Shown: positions 35,873 through 44,723, numbered from the stretch's first letter. The stretch: 64,000 bases of DNA from JAFGDI01 sp963662515 (GCA_963662515.1 OY759675.1:62001-126000), one strand, 5' to 3'. Translations and numbers: made by a program. Notes: generated by a model not told the origin, from the letters alone.

Positions 35873-38125
35873 TTATTCATCATCGTCATTATCATAATCA
35901 TCTTCTTCCTCGTCATAGTCACCTTCATCGTCTATCTCTATCTCTTCCAGACCTGCAGCCAGACGACTGGCATTTTGCTCTATTACCTTTTCATTAAATG
36001 CATCGGCTGTGAGCTTTTCAATATGACCATCGAAGAAGCCAACTATATATTCTGAATCATCATCTACCTTACTGGTGTACATAATGATCATCTGTGAGTT
36101 GCTTGCGGTGGTAAGACCATTACCGCAATAAGTGATCGGCCAATAGCCCTGTGGTGTAAGTATGCTTTCTTCTGCCAGATAATTACCCAGTTCACTCAGG
36201 TCTTCTGGTAGCTTGCCGTCATTATCGTTGGCATAAAGCAGAGCTGCAGCCGCTACATGTTTCATCTCACTCATGCAACTGACATCGGCAGCCATTTCTC
36301 TGGCTCTTGACAGGGCAGGCATTAAAACTGAGATCGCACCGCCATAAACAGTTACCAGTGAAGTGTATCCAAGTCCATCACTTACGCAGTGACTATGTAC
36401 GCTATTGTCCGGTCTGATCGCTGTCCAGGCAAAAGAGGGTGCCAGTCCGGTAAACTTATCTGCTATCTGCGGCAGCATGGGCGGCAGGTTCAGGTCATTG
36501 CCAGAAGCCATCATGCTCAGTATCGGCCAGTAGGTATTAGCTGTTGAGCTTACTGCCTTGAGCAATGCCTCTGAATCAGTATAGTGAAAATAAACCTTAT
36601 CTGCCGGCATTTGAGCCATAACAGACTGGAACTTGCTGTTACTCAGTATAGTACCATCTTCACTGCCGCTGTTGTACAACATAACTGCATTATTTGCAGT
36701 TGCCTGGGTCAGGGCTATTACTACATGTTCAGCGTCAAGAGCAGTAAAGCTCGGTTGAATGCCAAAGGGCATCAGTTGAGGGATATCTATTGTATAAAAC
36801 TTTTTACCTTCTACTTCATTTTGTACAAATCTTGCCGGTACCTGGTCGCCAGCCTGGCTCATGGCAAAAGTTATCAGATCGCCTAATTCAGTTACAAAGC
36901 TATCGCTGTCCTTCACTGTTAGCATGGTATAGCCAGTTGTTCCGATCAATCCGGTAAACTGATTAACGGTAAAGCACGATACAGCCTCACCGGTAATGTT
37001 ATCAAGCAGACCTGCCTGTAAGGAAACGCCGCTTTCACTTTCGAACTTCTCTATATCTCCTGTCATGCGTGCTATCTCTTCCGGGGGAGCCATCTGCTTG
37101 AACATGTTCTTGTACAACTCTATTATTTTCGGCAGATCGTAATTAAACTTGGTTACAAAAGTGGCATCAGCCGGTACTGCCTGCAAAAGCTCATTGCCCA
37201 CCGGCTGCATCATGTCATTATACATGTGGCCGGCCATAACTGCGTCAAGTACCAATTGCTTGCCGGCAAAACCCAGTCGATAATAGACCCAACCCATGTT
37301 TGTGACATCAAAGTTGTTCATGAACGATTCAAATGCCTGTGTTTTAGTTTGATTGTCCATAAGTGTCTTAAGCATATTTATATACTTTGTCATATTTATG
37401 CCCAGATATATATCATCGCCCGAAGTTTTAATGCCATTAAAGAGAGCAAGTTCTCTTGCCGGACTGTCGCAACTGGCAGCGAGTATATCCAGATACTTTT
37501 GCTCAAAGCCGTTTTGAGTCAGAGCGGCAACGACATACTTACCTCTGGTTGCAATATTCAGTGATATAGAGAATTCATCTTTGGTGAATTTATAGCTGGA
37601 AACTTCGCCCAATGTGTTATTGGTAAGTGTGTTGGAACTTATTACCTCGCCTGCCTCAAACTCGGTTATGTTATTGGCCAGAAAAGTATTGAGCTTTGCC
37701 GCCCGTTCTGTACCACCTTCTGATATCATGTATAAACAGCCATCAAATCTCTTATTTTGCTTATCAATATTTTCCAGTATAAAACCGTAAATGCGGGCAT
37801 CAAGATGCAGGCCCGCATCTTTCACTGACTGATGAAATTGTTTCAACTTTTCCAGTGGTTCATTGGGTATTTGCATTCCCCTGGAGATTGCCAGTTCTTT
37901 AAGGCTGCCAAAAAATGCCTTAACTTGCGGGTCTTTTACTATGTCAGCTATGAGTGTTGCTGCAAGTTCATCTTCCAGGTTAGCATAGCCGCTGCTGGAA
38001 AGTATTATAAGACTGTTTTCTGGTGCTTTTGCGGCCAACTCCATTGCTACAGAGCCTGCAAGGGTTATAGTGCTTACCGCCAAAGAGAACACCACTACCA
38101 TTATTCCAATGAGCTTTTTCTTCAT
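35873..38125 (-). CDS. Large secreted protein with internal pseudopilin-like module
   Basis: 750 residues. A signal peptide occupies 1-23 (ending TLAGS). Residues about 25-570 form a DUF3352-like, alpha/beta extracytoplasmic domain (function unknown). From about 590 the sequence reads SVLMPALSRAREMAADVSCM, then YANDNDGKLPEDLSEL, and later VGFFDGHIEKL. These are hallmarks of planctomycete type II secretion pseudopilin-like (DUF1559-type) proteins, but here they lie at the C-terminal end and the N-terminal methylation motif is missing. The last 20 residues are almost all Asp and Glu. It is a single gene ended by a bidirectional terminator. Confidence 0.7.
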   Translation of the reverse strand: MKKKLIGIMVVVFSLAVSTITLAGSVAMELAAKAPENSLIILSSSGYANLEDELAATLIADIVKDPQVKAFFGSLKELAISRGMQIPNEPLEKLKQFHQSVKDAGLHLDARIYGFILENIDKQNKRFDGCLYMISEGGTERAAKLNTFLANNITEFEAGEVISSNTLTNNTLGEVSSYKFTKDEFSISLNIATRGKYVVAALTQNGFEQKYLDILAASCDSPARELALFNGIKTSGDDIYLGINMTKYINMLKTLMDNQTKTQAFESFMNNFDVTNMGWVYYRLGFAGKQLVLDAVMAGHMYNDMMQPVGNELLQAVPADATFVTKFNYDLPKIIELYKNMFKQMAPPEEIARMTGDIEKFESESGVSLQAGLLDNITGEAVSCFTVNQFTGLIGTTGYTMLTVKDSDSFVTELGDLITFAMSQAGDQVPARFVQNEVEGKKFYTIDIPQLMPFGIQPSFTALDAEHVVIALTQATANNAVMLYNSGSEDGTILSNSKFQSVMAQMPADKVYFHYTDSEALLKAVSSTANTYWPILSMMASGNDLNLPPMLPQIADKFTGLAPSFAWTAIRPDNSVHSHCVSDGLGYTSLVTVYGGAISVLMPALSRAREMAADVSCMSEMKHVAAAALLYANDNDGKLPEDLSELGNYLAEESILTPQGYWPITYCGNGLTTASNSQMIIMYTSKVDDDSEYIVGFFDGHIEKLTADAFNEKVIEQNASRLAAGLEEIEIDDEGDYDEEEDDYDNDDDE

Positions 38126-38351
38126 TTCTTCATATCCTCGATAAAGTTTTGTTTCACGAATGAACCACTAATAAATAAGTTAGACATATATATAATAAGA
38201 CGCATGAACCCCGAAAAGGTTACAAAAAAAACATTTTCCCTCAAAATTACTCATACAGACTATGGTTATAATATTAATATACAACCCTCTGGTAGAACAT
38301 AGGAAAGGAATAGTTAAGGTCTGGATGTTACTTGTTTAGCTATTTTAATTG

Positions 38352-40130
38352 TCAGAACATGCCTTGCACTCTACCGGTTTGCGGGTCGATGTCGATGCGT
38401 CTGAAGGCCGGGTCAGAGCCAGTGCCGGGCATAAGGCTGATATCGCCGGCAATTGATACTACCAGTCCTGCCCCACGGAAGATCATAGCATCATGTACGG
38501 GCAAGGCCCAGCCCATAGGCCTCCCTTTGAAGCTGGGGTCGTGGCTCAGGCTTAACTGGGTTTTGACCATGCAGGTTCCCAGCCGGGCGGTTTCCGGGTC
38601 TTTATCGTAGCTGTTGAGTTTTTCCAGAGCTTTTTCGCTGAATTCGACCCCGGCGGCGCCGTAAACCTCTTTGGCGATAAGTTCCACCCGCTTTTTGTGG
38701 GGCATGTCAAGATCGTAGAGGAATTTGAAATTATTTTCGCTCTGGCAGGCGGCCACAACTGTTTCGGCCAGTTCACGGGCACCCTCGCCACCTTTGGCCC
38801 AGTGGTTACTGACAGCGAACATGGCACCGTGTTTTTCTGAGATCTTGCGGATAAGCTTGATTTCGTCTTTAGTGTCTGTGTGGAAATGGTTTATGCAGAC
38901 AACCGGTGTAACCCCGCTTTTACGAACTATGTCAATGTGTGCGATAAGATTCTCGCAGCCTTTTTCGACCAGAGCCAGGTCTTCCTGGGTATATGCCGGG
39001 TCCAGTTTTTTGCCGGGCTTCACTGCCGGGCCGCCGCCATGCATTTTCAGGGCGCGGACAGTGGCGACAATGACCACAGCATCAGGCTTCAGGCCGGAAT
39101 AGCGGCATTTGAGATTCCAGAATTTCTCATAGCCAATTTCGGAAGCAAACCCACTTTCGGTTACCAGATAATCACAGAGTCGCAGGCCAAGCTGGTCGGC
39201 GATGACCGAGCTTTGCCCGATAGCGATATTGGCAAATGGCCCGGCATGAACAAATACTGGCTGACCCTCAATGGTTTGTACCATATTGGGCTTGATAGCT
39301 TCGATGAGCCAGGCGGCCATAGCACCGGCAACTTCCAGGTCGCTGGTGGTAACTTCGCCGCCATTTTTGTCGTACGCCACTACCATTTTGCCAATGCGGC
39401 TGCGCATATCTGCCAGATCTTTGGAAACCGCCAGGATGGCCATAAGTTCACTGGCTACAGATATTTGGAAGCCAGATTCCATCTCAAAGCCGTCAGTTTC
39501 GCTACCACGACCTATGACTATATTTCGCAGGGCCTGAGCGCAAAAATCGATCACCCAGCGTATCTGTATTTTCTTGGGGTCAATATTGAGCCGCCGGAGC
39601 TTTCGCTGGGCCAGCTTTTCATCATCGTAGTTACGCTCATGCTGCATTCTGGCGGTCAGGGCGACCATAGCCAGATTGTGGGCGTTATTGATCTTGTCTA
39701 TATCACCGGTAAGCCCAAGTGAAAATGGGGTCATGGGAATGCATTGGCTCAGACCGCCACCAGCCGCCGAGCCTTTAATATTAAAGGTAGGCCCACCGCT
39801 GGGCTGACGGATCGTACCGCATACTTTTTTACCCAGTACACCCAAACCTTGCACTAAGCCTAGAACCGTTGTGGTTTTTCCTTCACCCAAAGGTGTTGGC
39901 GTGATTGCAGTTACATCGATATATTTACCAGTAGAAGCACCCTTTAGCCTCTCGAAGACAGCATGAGCATCTATTTTGCCCATGTAGTGCCCATAAGGTA
40001 TCAGTTCGCTGCTTTTTATGCCCAGTTCATGCCCCAACTGCAGAAAAGTTTTCATGTTGGCTTCAGCCTGCTGGGCGATCTGCCAGTCGGACATTAGGGT
40101 CGGGTCAAGTTGGTGAATAGTGCCTGCCAT
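38352..40130 (-). CDS. fhs: Formate-tetrahydrofolate ligase
   Basis: 592 residues from the ATG at 40130, which has GGAG eight bases upstream; an in-frame ATG at 40154 would add eight residues. It joins formate to THF using ATP to give 10-formyl-THF for purine synthesis and the methyl branch of one-carbon metabolism. The P-loop TPTPLGEGKTTT and the IRQPSGGPTFNIKGSAAGGG segment are typical, and the length is close to the 550-residue family norm. It lies 81 bp downstream of plsY on the same strand. Confidence 0.96.
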   Translation of the reverse strand: MAGTIHQLDPTLMSDWQIAQQAEANMKTFLQLGHELGIKSSELIPYGHYMGKIDAHAVFERLKGASTGKYIDVTAITPTPLGEGKTTTVLGLVQGLGVLGKKVCGTIRQPSGGPTFNIKGSAAGGGLSQCIPMTPFSLGLTGDIDKINNAHNLAMVALTARMQHERNYDDEKLAQRKLRRLNIDPKKIQIRWVIDFCAQALRNIVIGRGSETDGFEMESGFQISVASELMAILAVSKDLADMRSRIGKMVVAYDKNGGEVTTSDLEVAGAMAAWLIEAIKPNMVQTIEGQPVFVHAGPFANIAIGQSSVIADQLGLRLCDYLVTESGFASEIGYEKFWNLKCRYSGLKPDAVVIVATVRALKMHGGGPAVKPGKKLDPAYTQEDLALVEKGCENLIAHIDIVRKSGVTPVVCINHFHTDTKDEIKLIRKISEKHGAMFAVSNHWAKGGEGARELAETVVAACQSENNFKFLYDLDMPHKKRVELIAKEVYGAAGVEFSEKALEKLNSYDKDPETARLGTCMVKTQLSLSHDPSFKGRPMGWALPVHDAMIFRGAGLVVSIAGDISLMPGTGSDPAFRRIDIDPQTGRVQGMF

Positions 40131-40211
40131 GATATCTCCATATAAAATAAACACTTATACAATGAGCGACATCAACTCTATTATCGTTGTTTATGGCAGG
40201 GGGGCTTAACT

Positions 40212-40895
40212 TTATTTTTCTGTGCCGTTGAGCAGACGAACTATATTGCTCTTATGTTTAACTATTACCAGTATTGCCAGGGCGGTACTGAACACAAAAA
40301 GAGGTTTCATATTTTGAAATTCCCAGGCTGGTATTCGCCAGGTGAGAACGGCCAGATACAGAGGGAAGGCCGCAGCAGATACTATCGAGGCGATTGAAAC
40401 GGTTCTGGTCCAGGCCCAGACGAAACACCACATAAGAAAGACGATTACTCCTGTTAGTGTGAAAAATGGCCAGATACCCAGAATGACACCTAAAGAAGTT
40501 GCTACTCCTTTACCTCCTTTGAATTTTAGATAGATCGGGAACATATGTCCGATAATGCAGGCGGTAGCGACGCAAAGCCAGAGAATCTGACCGGCATAAC
40601 TATTTGTACCAGCAACTATCTCACCCTGCTCGGAGGTAACAGTCATTCGGCTGGCAATCACCTGACCGGCAACCAGGGTAGGGAGCAAGCCTTTGAGTAC
40701 ATCAAGGAAAAAGCAGGGGTAGCCCCATTTTTTGCCCATGACGCGAACAACATTGGTAGCACCAATATTACCGCTGCCATGCTTGCGAATGTCTATCCCC
40801 TTGATCTTACTGAAGATAAGTCCAAAAGGGATAGCGCCAAGTAAATAAGCAGGGATTATCAGGTAAGCAGCCAGTTGTAATGTCAATGTATCCAT
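40212..40895 (-). CDS. plsY: Glycerol-3-phosphate acyltransferase PlsY
   Basis: 227 residues, all membrane. AYLLGAIPFGLIFSKIKGID, then KHGSGNIGATNVVR, and LKFKGGKGVATSLGV are the three PlsY motifs. It transfers an acyl group from acyl phosphate to glycerol-3-phosphate, the first step of phospholipid synthesis. It is the first gene of a leftward pair with fhs and is divergent from the RHH protein gene, with 289 bp between them. Confidence 0.95.
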   Translation of the reverse strand: MDTLTLQLAAYLIIPAYLLGAIPFGLIFSKIKGIDIRKHGSGNIGATNVVRVMGKKWGYPCFFLDVLKGLLPTLVAGQVIASRMTVTSEQGEIVAGTNSYAGQILWLCVATACIIGHMFPIYLKFKGGKGVATSLGVILGIWPFFTLTGVIVFLMWCFVWAWTRTVSIASIVSAAAFPLYLAVLTWRIPAWEFQNMKPLFVFSTALAILVIVKHKSNIVRLLNGTEK

Positions 40896-41003
40896 TATTA
40901 TATGATATCCTCTATTATTAAGGTTATGTTTAAGTATTTCAACGGCGATATGATAACAGAATTACACTTTTATGGTTAATGATTTTTTTTCTGTTTGGAT
41001 CAA

Positions 41004-41040
41004 TGATATGCAATTGCTATTGGCTGGAAATTGCATATCA
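41004..41040. promoter_or_regulatory. 12-bp perfect inverted repeat between plsY and the RHH gene
   Basis: TGATATGCAATT (41004-41015) and AATTGCATATCA (41029-41040) form a perfect 12-bp inverted repeat around 13 bp. With no T-tract it is an operator candidate, perhaps for the RHH protein encoded 145 bp downstream. Confidence 0.5.
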
Positions 41041-41184
41041 AAGCCCTTTGTTTTAAGTATTTATTCTGTATGGTTTTATAGTTGTTTTTCGGTTTTTCTC
41101 CATTTTTTCTTGAACCAAAGGCACGAAAATGTTCTAATGAGAGTGTTATAAGAGTGTCGATAGAGTATTTAAGGAGTCTGTGTA

Positions 41185-41418
41185 ATGGCAGAAGAGAAGA
41201 AAAACAATAATAGTAAGGTTACGATAAAGATACCTCGTCAGTTATATGATAAACTTTCACTGGTGATAGAGGACAGCGGCTATAATTCAGTAACCGATTT
41301 TGTGACCTATGTGCTGCGTGACCTGATCGCCAGCCGCCGGGCAGGTGAAAAGACCGAGATAACCGGCAAGGATATGGAAGAAGTGAAAGACCGGCTCAAG
41401 GCACTTGGGTATCTGTAA
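41185..41418 (+). CDS. Small ribbon-helix-helix-like protein
   Basis: 77 residues. After a lysine- and asparagine-rich start, VTIKIPRQLYDKLSLVIEDS, then NSVTDFVTYVLRDLIA, looks like a CopG/Arc ribbon-helix-helix. The C-terminal half (about 50-77) is helical and ends in RLKALGYL. AAGGAG lies ten bases before the ATG. The alkaline-phosphatase-superfamily gene starts 33 bp later, so they probably share a transcript. It may regulate the locus or bind its neighbour; neither is shown. Confidence 0.75.
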   Translation: MAEEKKNNNSKVTIKIPRQLYDKLSLVIEDSGYNSVTDFVTYVLRDLIASRRAGEKTEITGKDMEEVKDRLKALGYL

Positions 41419-41451
41419 GGTTACAGCTGGTGTCGTTATAAGGAGAATATT

Positions 41452-42786
41452 ATGCCAACGAAATTCATGGTATTAAGTATAGATGGTGTGCCATTCTGGC
41501 TGATGGAAAAGATGTTTGCCGATGGCACGATGCCGAATCTGGCGAAGGTAGCTAAAGCAGGGCGGTTTTCGATGATGAAGTCGGTACAGCCGACGGTTTC
41601 GTCGGTAGCCTGGGCGTGTTATGCAACCGGAGTGAATCCCGGCATACACGGCAACTATGGTTTTATCGACCGTATGCCGGGCAGTTGGGACTTGCAGTTT
41701 CCCAATAATGCCACAATGACCGCTGACCATATATGGACGAAGCTATCCAAAGCTGGTAAGCGGGTATTTGGTATGAATGTGCCTTCGACCTATCCGCCCA
41801 AGCCGGTAAATGGTGTTCTGATCGGCTGTTTCCTGGCCCCATCAATAGATAAGGTGGCCTACCCGCCCAGTGAGGTGGAATATCTCAAGAGTATCGATTA
41901 TCAGATCGATTCTGATGCTGGTCTGGCCCGGCAAGATAAGCGGGCAATGCTGGCGAATCTGGATTATACCCTGGATAAGCGGTTCGAGGCCCTGTTCCAT
42001 TATCTCGACCGGGAAAACTGGGACTTTTTCCATACACATGTAATGGGCAGTGACCGGATCAATCATTTCCTGTGGGAGAAGATGGAAACGGGCGATAGTG
42101 AATTTGCCCCGGCGTTTTTTAAGTTCTATAGCCGGATCGATAACTATATCGGCCAGCTATTGGAGAGGATCGGTGACGATGTGCCGCTGATGATGTTCAG
42201 TGACCATGGCTTCTGCCGGATCAATTATGAGGTGCAGATGAGTCGCTGGCTGATCGAAAACGGCTGGCTGAAACCGGCGGACCAGGTACGCAGTCCGCTG
42301 AGTATCGACCCGGCCGGGACAAAAGCTTATGTGATGATACCGGGCCGATTCTATATTAATCTGGCCGGTCGTGAACCGGGCGGTATTGTGCCGCTGGCAG
42401 AATATGAAAAGACCCGGCAGCAGCTTAAGGCTCAACTGCTGGCGATGAAAGACCCGCAGGGTAAGGCAGTTATCGATAAGGTACTCATGCGTGAGGAAGT
42501 GTATTGGCCAGAGGGAGCAAATGGTCCAGGTGGCCTGACCCCGGAACAGGTAGCGACGGCCGGCGGAACTTATGGCCGGGCCTGCGACCTGATCGCCGTA
42601 CCACACGATGGCTATGACCTGAAGCTGGGTATTAACCTGCCGGATGTATTTGTAAAAACCGCATTGGAAGGAATGCACACATACCCGGATGCGTTCATGG
42701 TAGCCAGAGGGATAGACCTGCCAGAACAATTGGTGATAACGGATCTGACCGAGAGGATAATAGGTAGCTCAAGCATCCTTGCTTGA
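41452..42786 (+). CDS. Alkaline phosphatase superfamily phosphodiesterase (nucleotide pyrophosphatase-like)
   Basis: 444 residues without a signal peptide, so probably cytoplasmic. VLSIDGVPFWLMEKMF holds the first metal Asp, VQPTVSSVAWACYATGVNPG contains the nucleophilic Thr or Ser region, and MMFSDHGFCRINYE holds the Asp-His metal pair. It belongs with type I phosphodiesterase / nucleotide pyrophosphatases. Beside cysD-cysN it could act on a sulfonucleotide such as APS or PAP, which is inference. The last seven residues and the stop codon are encoded by a REP palindrome, so the natural C-terminus may have been replaced. Confidence 0.85.
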   Translation: MPTKFMVLSIDGVPFWLMEKMFADGTMPNLAKVAKAGRFSMMKSVQPTVSSVAWACYATGVNPGIHGNYGFIDRMPGSWDLQFPNNATMTADHIWTKLSKAGKRVFGMNVPSTYPPKPVNGVLIGCFLAPSIDKVAYPPSEVEYLKSIDYQIDSDAGLARQDKRAMLANLDYTLDKRFEALFHYLDRENWDFFHTHVMGSDRINHFLWEKMETGDSEFAPAFFKFYSRIDNYIGQLLERIGDDVPLMMFSDHGFCRINYEVQMSRWLIENGWLKPADQVRSPLSIDPAGTKAYVMIPGRFYINLAGREPGGIVPLAEYEKTRQQLKAQLLAMKDPQGKAVIDKVLMREEVYWPEGANGPGGLTPEQVATAGGTYGRACDLIAVPHDGYDLKLGINLPDVFVKTALEGMHTYPDAFMVARGIDLPEQLVITDLTERIIGSSSILA

Positions 42787-42790
42787 GATT
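42763..42790 (+). repeat. REP copy A
   Basis: GGTAGCTCAAGCATCCTTGC plus TTGAGATT, a hairpin of CTCAAGCA/TGCTTGAG type. It encodes the last seven residues and the TGA stop of the phosphodiesterase gene. Confidence 0.85.
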
Positions 42791-42876
42791 AGAAAGCTGG
42801 GAGATGGACGGAATGTTGATAAGTGATTTGAATTGCAAAGTTATAAGTAATAAATTTGATTAGTTAGGATGGGAAG
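42788..42876 (+). repeat. REP spacer unit 1
   Basis: Sequence between REP A and B starting GATTAGAAAGCTGGGAGAT. A similar copy (about 80 per cent by eye) lies at 43660-43749. Confidence 0.6.
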
Positions 42877-42905
42877 AATCACAAGCATGGATGCTTGTGC
42901 TACCT
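42877..42905 (-). repeat. REP copy B (inverted)
   Basis: AATCACAAGCATGGATGCTT then GTGCTACCT; inverted relative to A. It ends one base before the transposase ATG at 42906. Confidence 0.85.
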
Positions 42906-43571
42906 ATGAATGATATATTTTACAATTTGCATGACAGCCTTGATGTTCATAATCGCAATTTGCCGCATTGGCAGCAAAATGGGAAAATGTATTTTATAAC
43001 CTTTCGGACGGCTGATTCTATTCCGGAAGATAAGTTGCTTGAATTACAAATCAGGCAAGGTGAATTCGAGAAAAATAATCTCAGGCCGTATAGTAAAGAG
43101 CAAGATAAAGAATATAGGCATTTGTTTTTTGAAAAAATCGAGGAGTGGCTTGATAATGCACATGGTGAATGCCTCTTGAAAGAAAGACAATATAGCGAGA
43201 TTGTTAGAAATGCGTTGGAGTATTACAATAACAAGAAGTATATTCTCGATTATTGGGTAATTATGCCAAACCATGTCCATGTATTGGTACTGCTACTCGA
43301 AGGATTTGGTCTTAATGAGATCATGCATAGCTGGAAGTCTTATACAGCTACACAAATCAATAAGCTGTCTGGGAAAAAGGGACAGTTTTGGCAACATGAA
43401 TCATTTGACCACATAATAAGAAGCGAATACTTTCTGGAGAAGTATAGAGAATATGTTATGCAGAACAAATTATCGACTGGCATGCAGGATTTATTATATA
43501 GTAACTCAAGCTTTAAGGTAGCTCAAGCATCCTTGCTTGAGATTAAAAAGCTGAAAGATGGACAGGGCTGA
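42906..43571 (+). CDS. REP-associated tyrosine transposase (RAYT, Y1/HUH type)
   Basis: 221 residues from the ATG at 42906; an in-frame ATG at 42891 lies inside a REP and is rejected. The HUH metal motif is in WVIMPNHVHVLVLL (about 115-128) and the catalytic Tyr is probably in EYFLEKYREYVMQN (about 176-189). RAYTs cut and move REP palindromes as single strands. Five REPs surround the gene, and REP C overlaps its 3' end so that it encodes a stretch beginning KVAQASLLEIKK near the C-terminus. Its lower GC content and its surroundings suggest an insertion into the sulfate-activation locus. Confidence 0.9.
   Translation: MNDIFYNLHDSLDVHNRNLPHWQQNGKMYFITFRTADSIPEDKLLELQIRQGEFEKNNLRPYSKEQDKEYRHLFFEKIEEWLDNAHGECLLKERQYSEIVRNALEYYNNKKYILDYWVIMPNHVHVLVLLLEGFGLNEIMHSWKSYTATQINKLSGKKGQFWQHESFDHIIRSEYFLEKYREYVMQNKLSTGMQDLLYSNSSFKVAQASLLEIKKLKDGQG
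43517..43544 (+). repeat. REP copy C, inside the 3' end of the RAYT gene
   Basis: Same 28-bp sequence as copy A. It is read in a different frame as part of the transposase C-terminus. Confidence 0.85.
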
Positions 43572-43629
43572 AAATAATGTTTGAGAATATTGGAGAAGGA
43601 AAAGAATTCCGTTTGAATGAGAAGGAGAG

Positions 43630-43658
43630 AATCACAAGCATGGATGCTTGTGCTACCT
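43630..43658 (-). repeat. REP copy D (inverted)
   Basis: Matches copy B. It is followed directly by GAGATTAAAAAG, the remnant of a deleted partner REP. Confidence 0.85.
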
Positions 43659-43659
43659 G

Positions 43660-43749
43660 AGATTAAAAAGCTGGGAGATATACGGAATTTGGATAAGTGA
43701 TTTGGAATGCGAAGTTAGAAGTGTTAAATTGGATTAGATGAATGAAAAG
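43660..43749 (+). repeat. REP spacer unit 2
   Basis: Second copy of the 42788-42876 spacer, with scattered changes (GATTAAAAAGCTGGGAGAT start). Confidence 0.6.
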
Positions 43750-43778
43750 AATCTCAAGCAGGGATGCTTGAGCTACCT
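43750..43778 (-). repeat. REP copy E (inverted), upstream of cysD
   Basis: AATCTCAAGCAGGGATGCTT then GAGCTACCT. It ends two bases before the AGGAGA site that serves cysD. Confidence 0.85.
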
Positions 43779-43790
43779 AGGAGAATAAAT

Positions 43791-44588
43791 ATGGACAGGC
43801 TAGACCAACTGGAGGCTCAGAGTATTTATATTATTCGTGAGGCCTATTATCATTATAAAAATATTGCTTTGCTTTGGTCGATCGGTAAGGATTCGACTAC
43901 GCTGGCCTGGTTATGCCGCAAGGCCTTTTTCGGGAAGATACCGTTTAAGGCATTGCATATCGATACCAGCTATAAGTTTAAAGAGATGTACGAGTTCCGG
44001 GACGAGTATTCCAAGAAGTGGGGCTTTGACCTGGTGGTAAGTCGTAACGAAGAAGCACTTGCCGCTGGCATGAATTGTGCAAAAAAGCTCGAATGCTGCA
44101 CAGCGTTGAAAACAGAAGGCCTGAAAATGGCGATAGCTAAGTATGGCTTTGAGGCACTGCTGCTAGGTATTCGGCGAGATGAGCATGGTGTGCGGGCCAA
44201 AGAGCGGATATTCTCGCCCCGCAATGAGCAGTTCCAGTGGAACTATCAGGATCAGCCGCCAGAGCTGTGGGACCAGTATAAGAGCCAGGCCGAGGAGAAC
44301 ACTCATGTGCGGGTTCATCCGCTATTGGGCTGGACAGAGCTTGACATCTGGGAATATATTCGCCGGGAACAGATCCCGATAACTGACCTGTATTTCAGTA
44401 AGAACGGCAAACGATATCGCAGTATCGGTTGCACCACATGCTGCAACCCGGTAGATTCGATGGCCAGTAATGTAGATGAAATAATCTACGAACTCCAGCA
44501 TACCAACACCTCGGAACGAGCCGGACGGGCACAGGATAAGGAAGATACTTATACTATGCAGAAGCTGAGGGCTCTGGGGTATATGTGA
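43791..44588 (+). CDS. cysD: Sulfate adenylyltransferase subunit 2
   Basis: 265 residues from the ATG at 43791 with AGGAGA upstream; an earlier in-frame ATG (43764) is within a REP. The PP-loop LLWSIGKDSTTLAWL is at about 29-43, RRDEHGVRAKERIFSPR is the conserved loop, and GCTTCCNPVDS is near the C-terminus. With CysN it makes adenosine-5'-phosphosulfate from ATP and sulfate. Its partner lies 785 bp downstream, beyond an inserted cassette. It ends QKLRALGYM. Confidence 0.95.
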   Translation: MDRLDQLEAQSIYIIREAYYHYKNIALLWSIGKDSTTLAWLCRKAFFGKIPFKALHIDTSYKFKEMYEFRDEYSKKWGFDLVVSRNEEALAAGMNCAKKLECCTALKTEGLKMAIAKYGFEALLLGIRRDEHGVRAKERIFSPRNEQFQWNYQDQPPELWDQYKSQAEENTHVRVHPLLGWTELDIWEYIRREQIPITDLYFSKNGKRYRSIGCTTCCNPVDSMASNVDEIIYELQHTNTSERAGRAQDKEDTYTMQKLRALGYM

Positions 44589-44602
44589 TGGGTGAGGAAG
44601 AA

Positions 44603-44633
44603 GTAACAAGTAACAGGTAACAAGTAACAAGCT
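44603..44633 (-). repeat. Left inverted heptad array of the cassette
   Basis: About four 7-bp units of AAGTAAC/AGGTAAC type ending CAAGCT; the reverse complement equals the first 31 bp of the right array. Confidence 0.9.
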
Positions 44634-44723
44634 GAGGAAACTCGCTTCGCTCGAAGCTATTTAAAGTTAGTTAGTTTTGTTTAATTTGAAATTTGTATCC
44701 GAGGCTGATTTTCTGGAGTCATT

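Larger units (their letters stand above)
42763..43778. mobile_element. REP/RAYT island between the phosphodiesterase gene and cysD
   Basis: A 1-kb block with a tyrosine transposase of the REP-associated type and five REP palindromes in alternating orientation (A 42763, B 42877, C 43517, D 43630, E 43750). B and C directly abut the transposase gene as inverted repeats. The spacers between A-B and D-E are about 80 per cent alike, so the block was partly duplicated. Confidence 0.8.

Noticed and set aside
38880..39722. 280-codon frame antisense to fhs
   Set aside because: It mirrors the coding strand of fhs; there is no ribosome-binding site or recognisable domain.
42891..42905. Earlier RAYT start inside REP B
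   Set aside because: The ATG is part of the palindrome; the next ATG gives the normal N-terminus.
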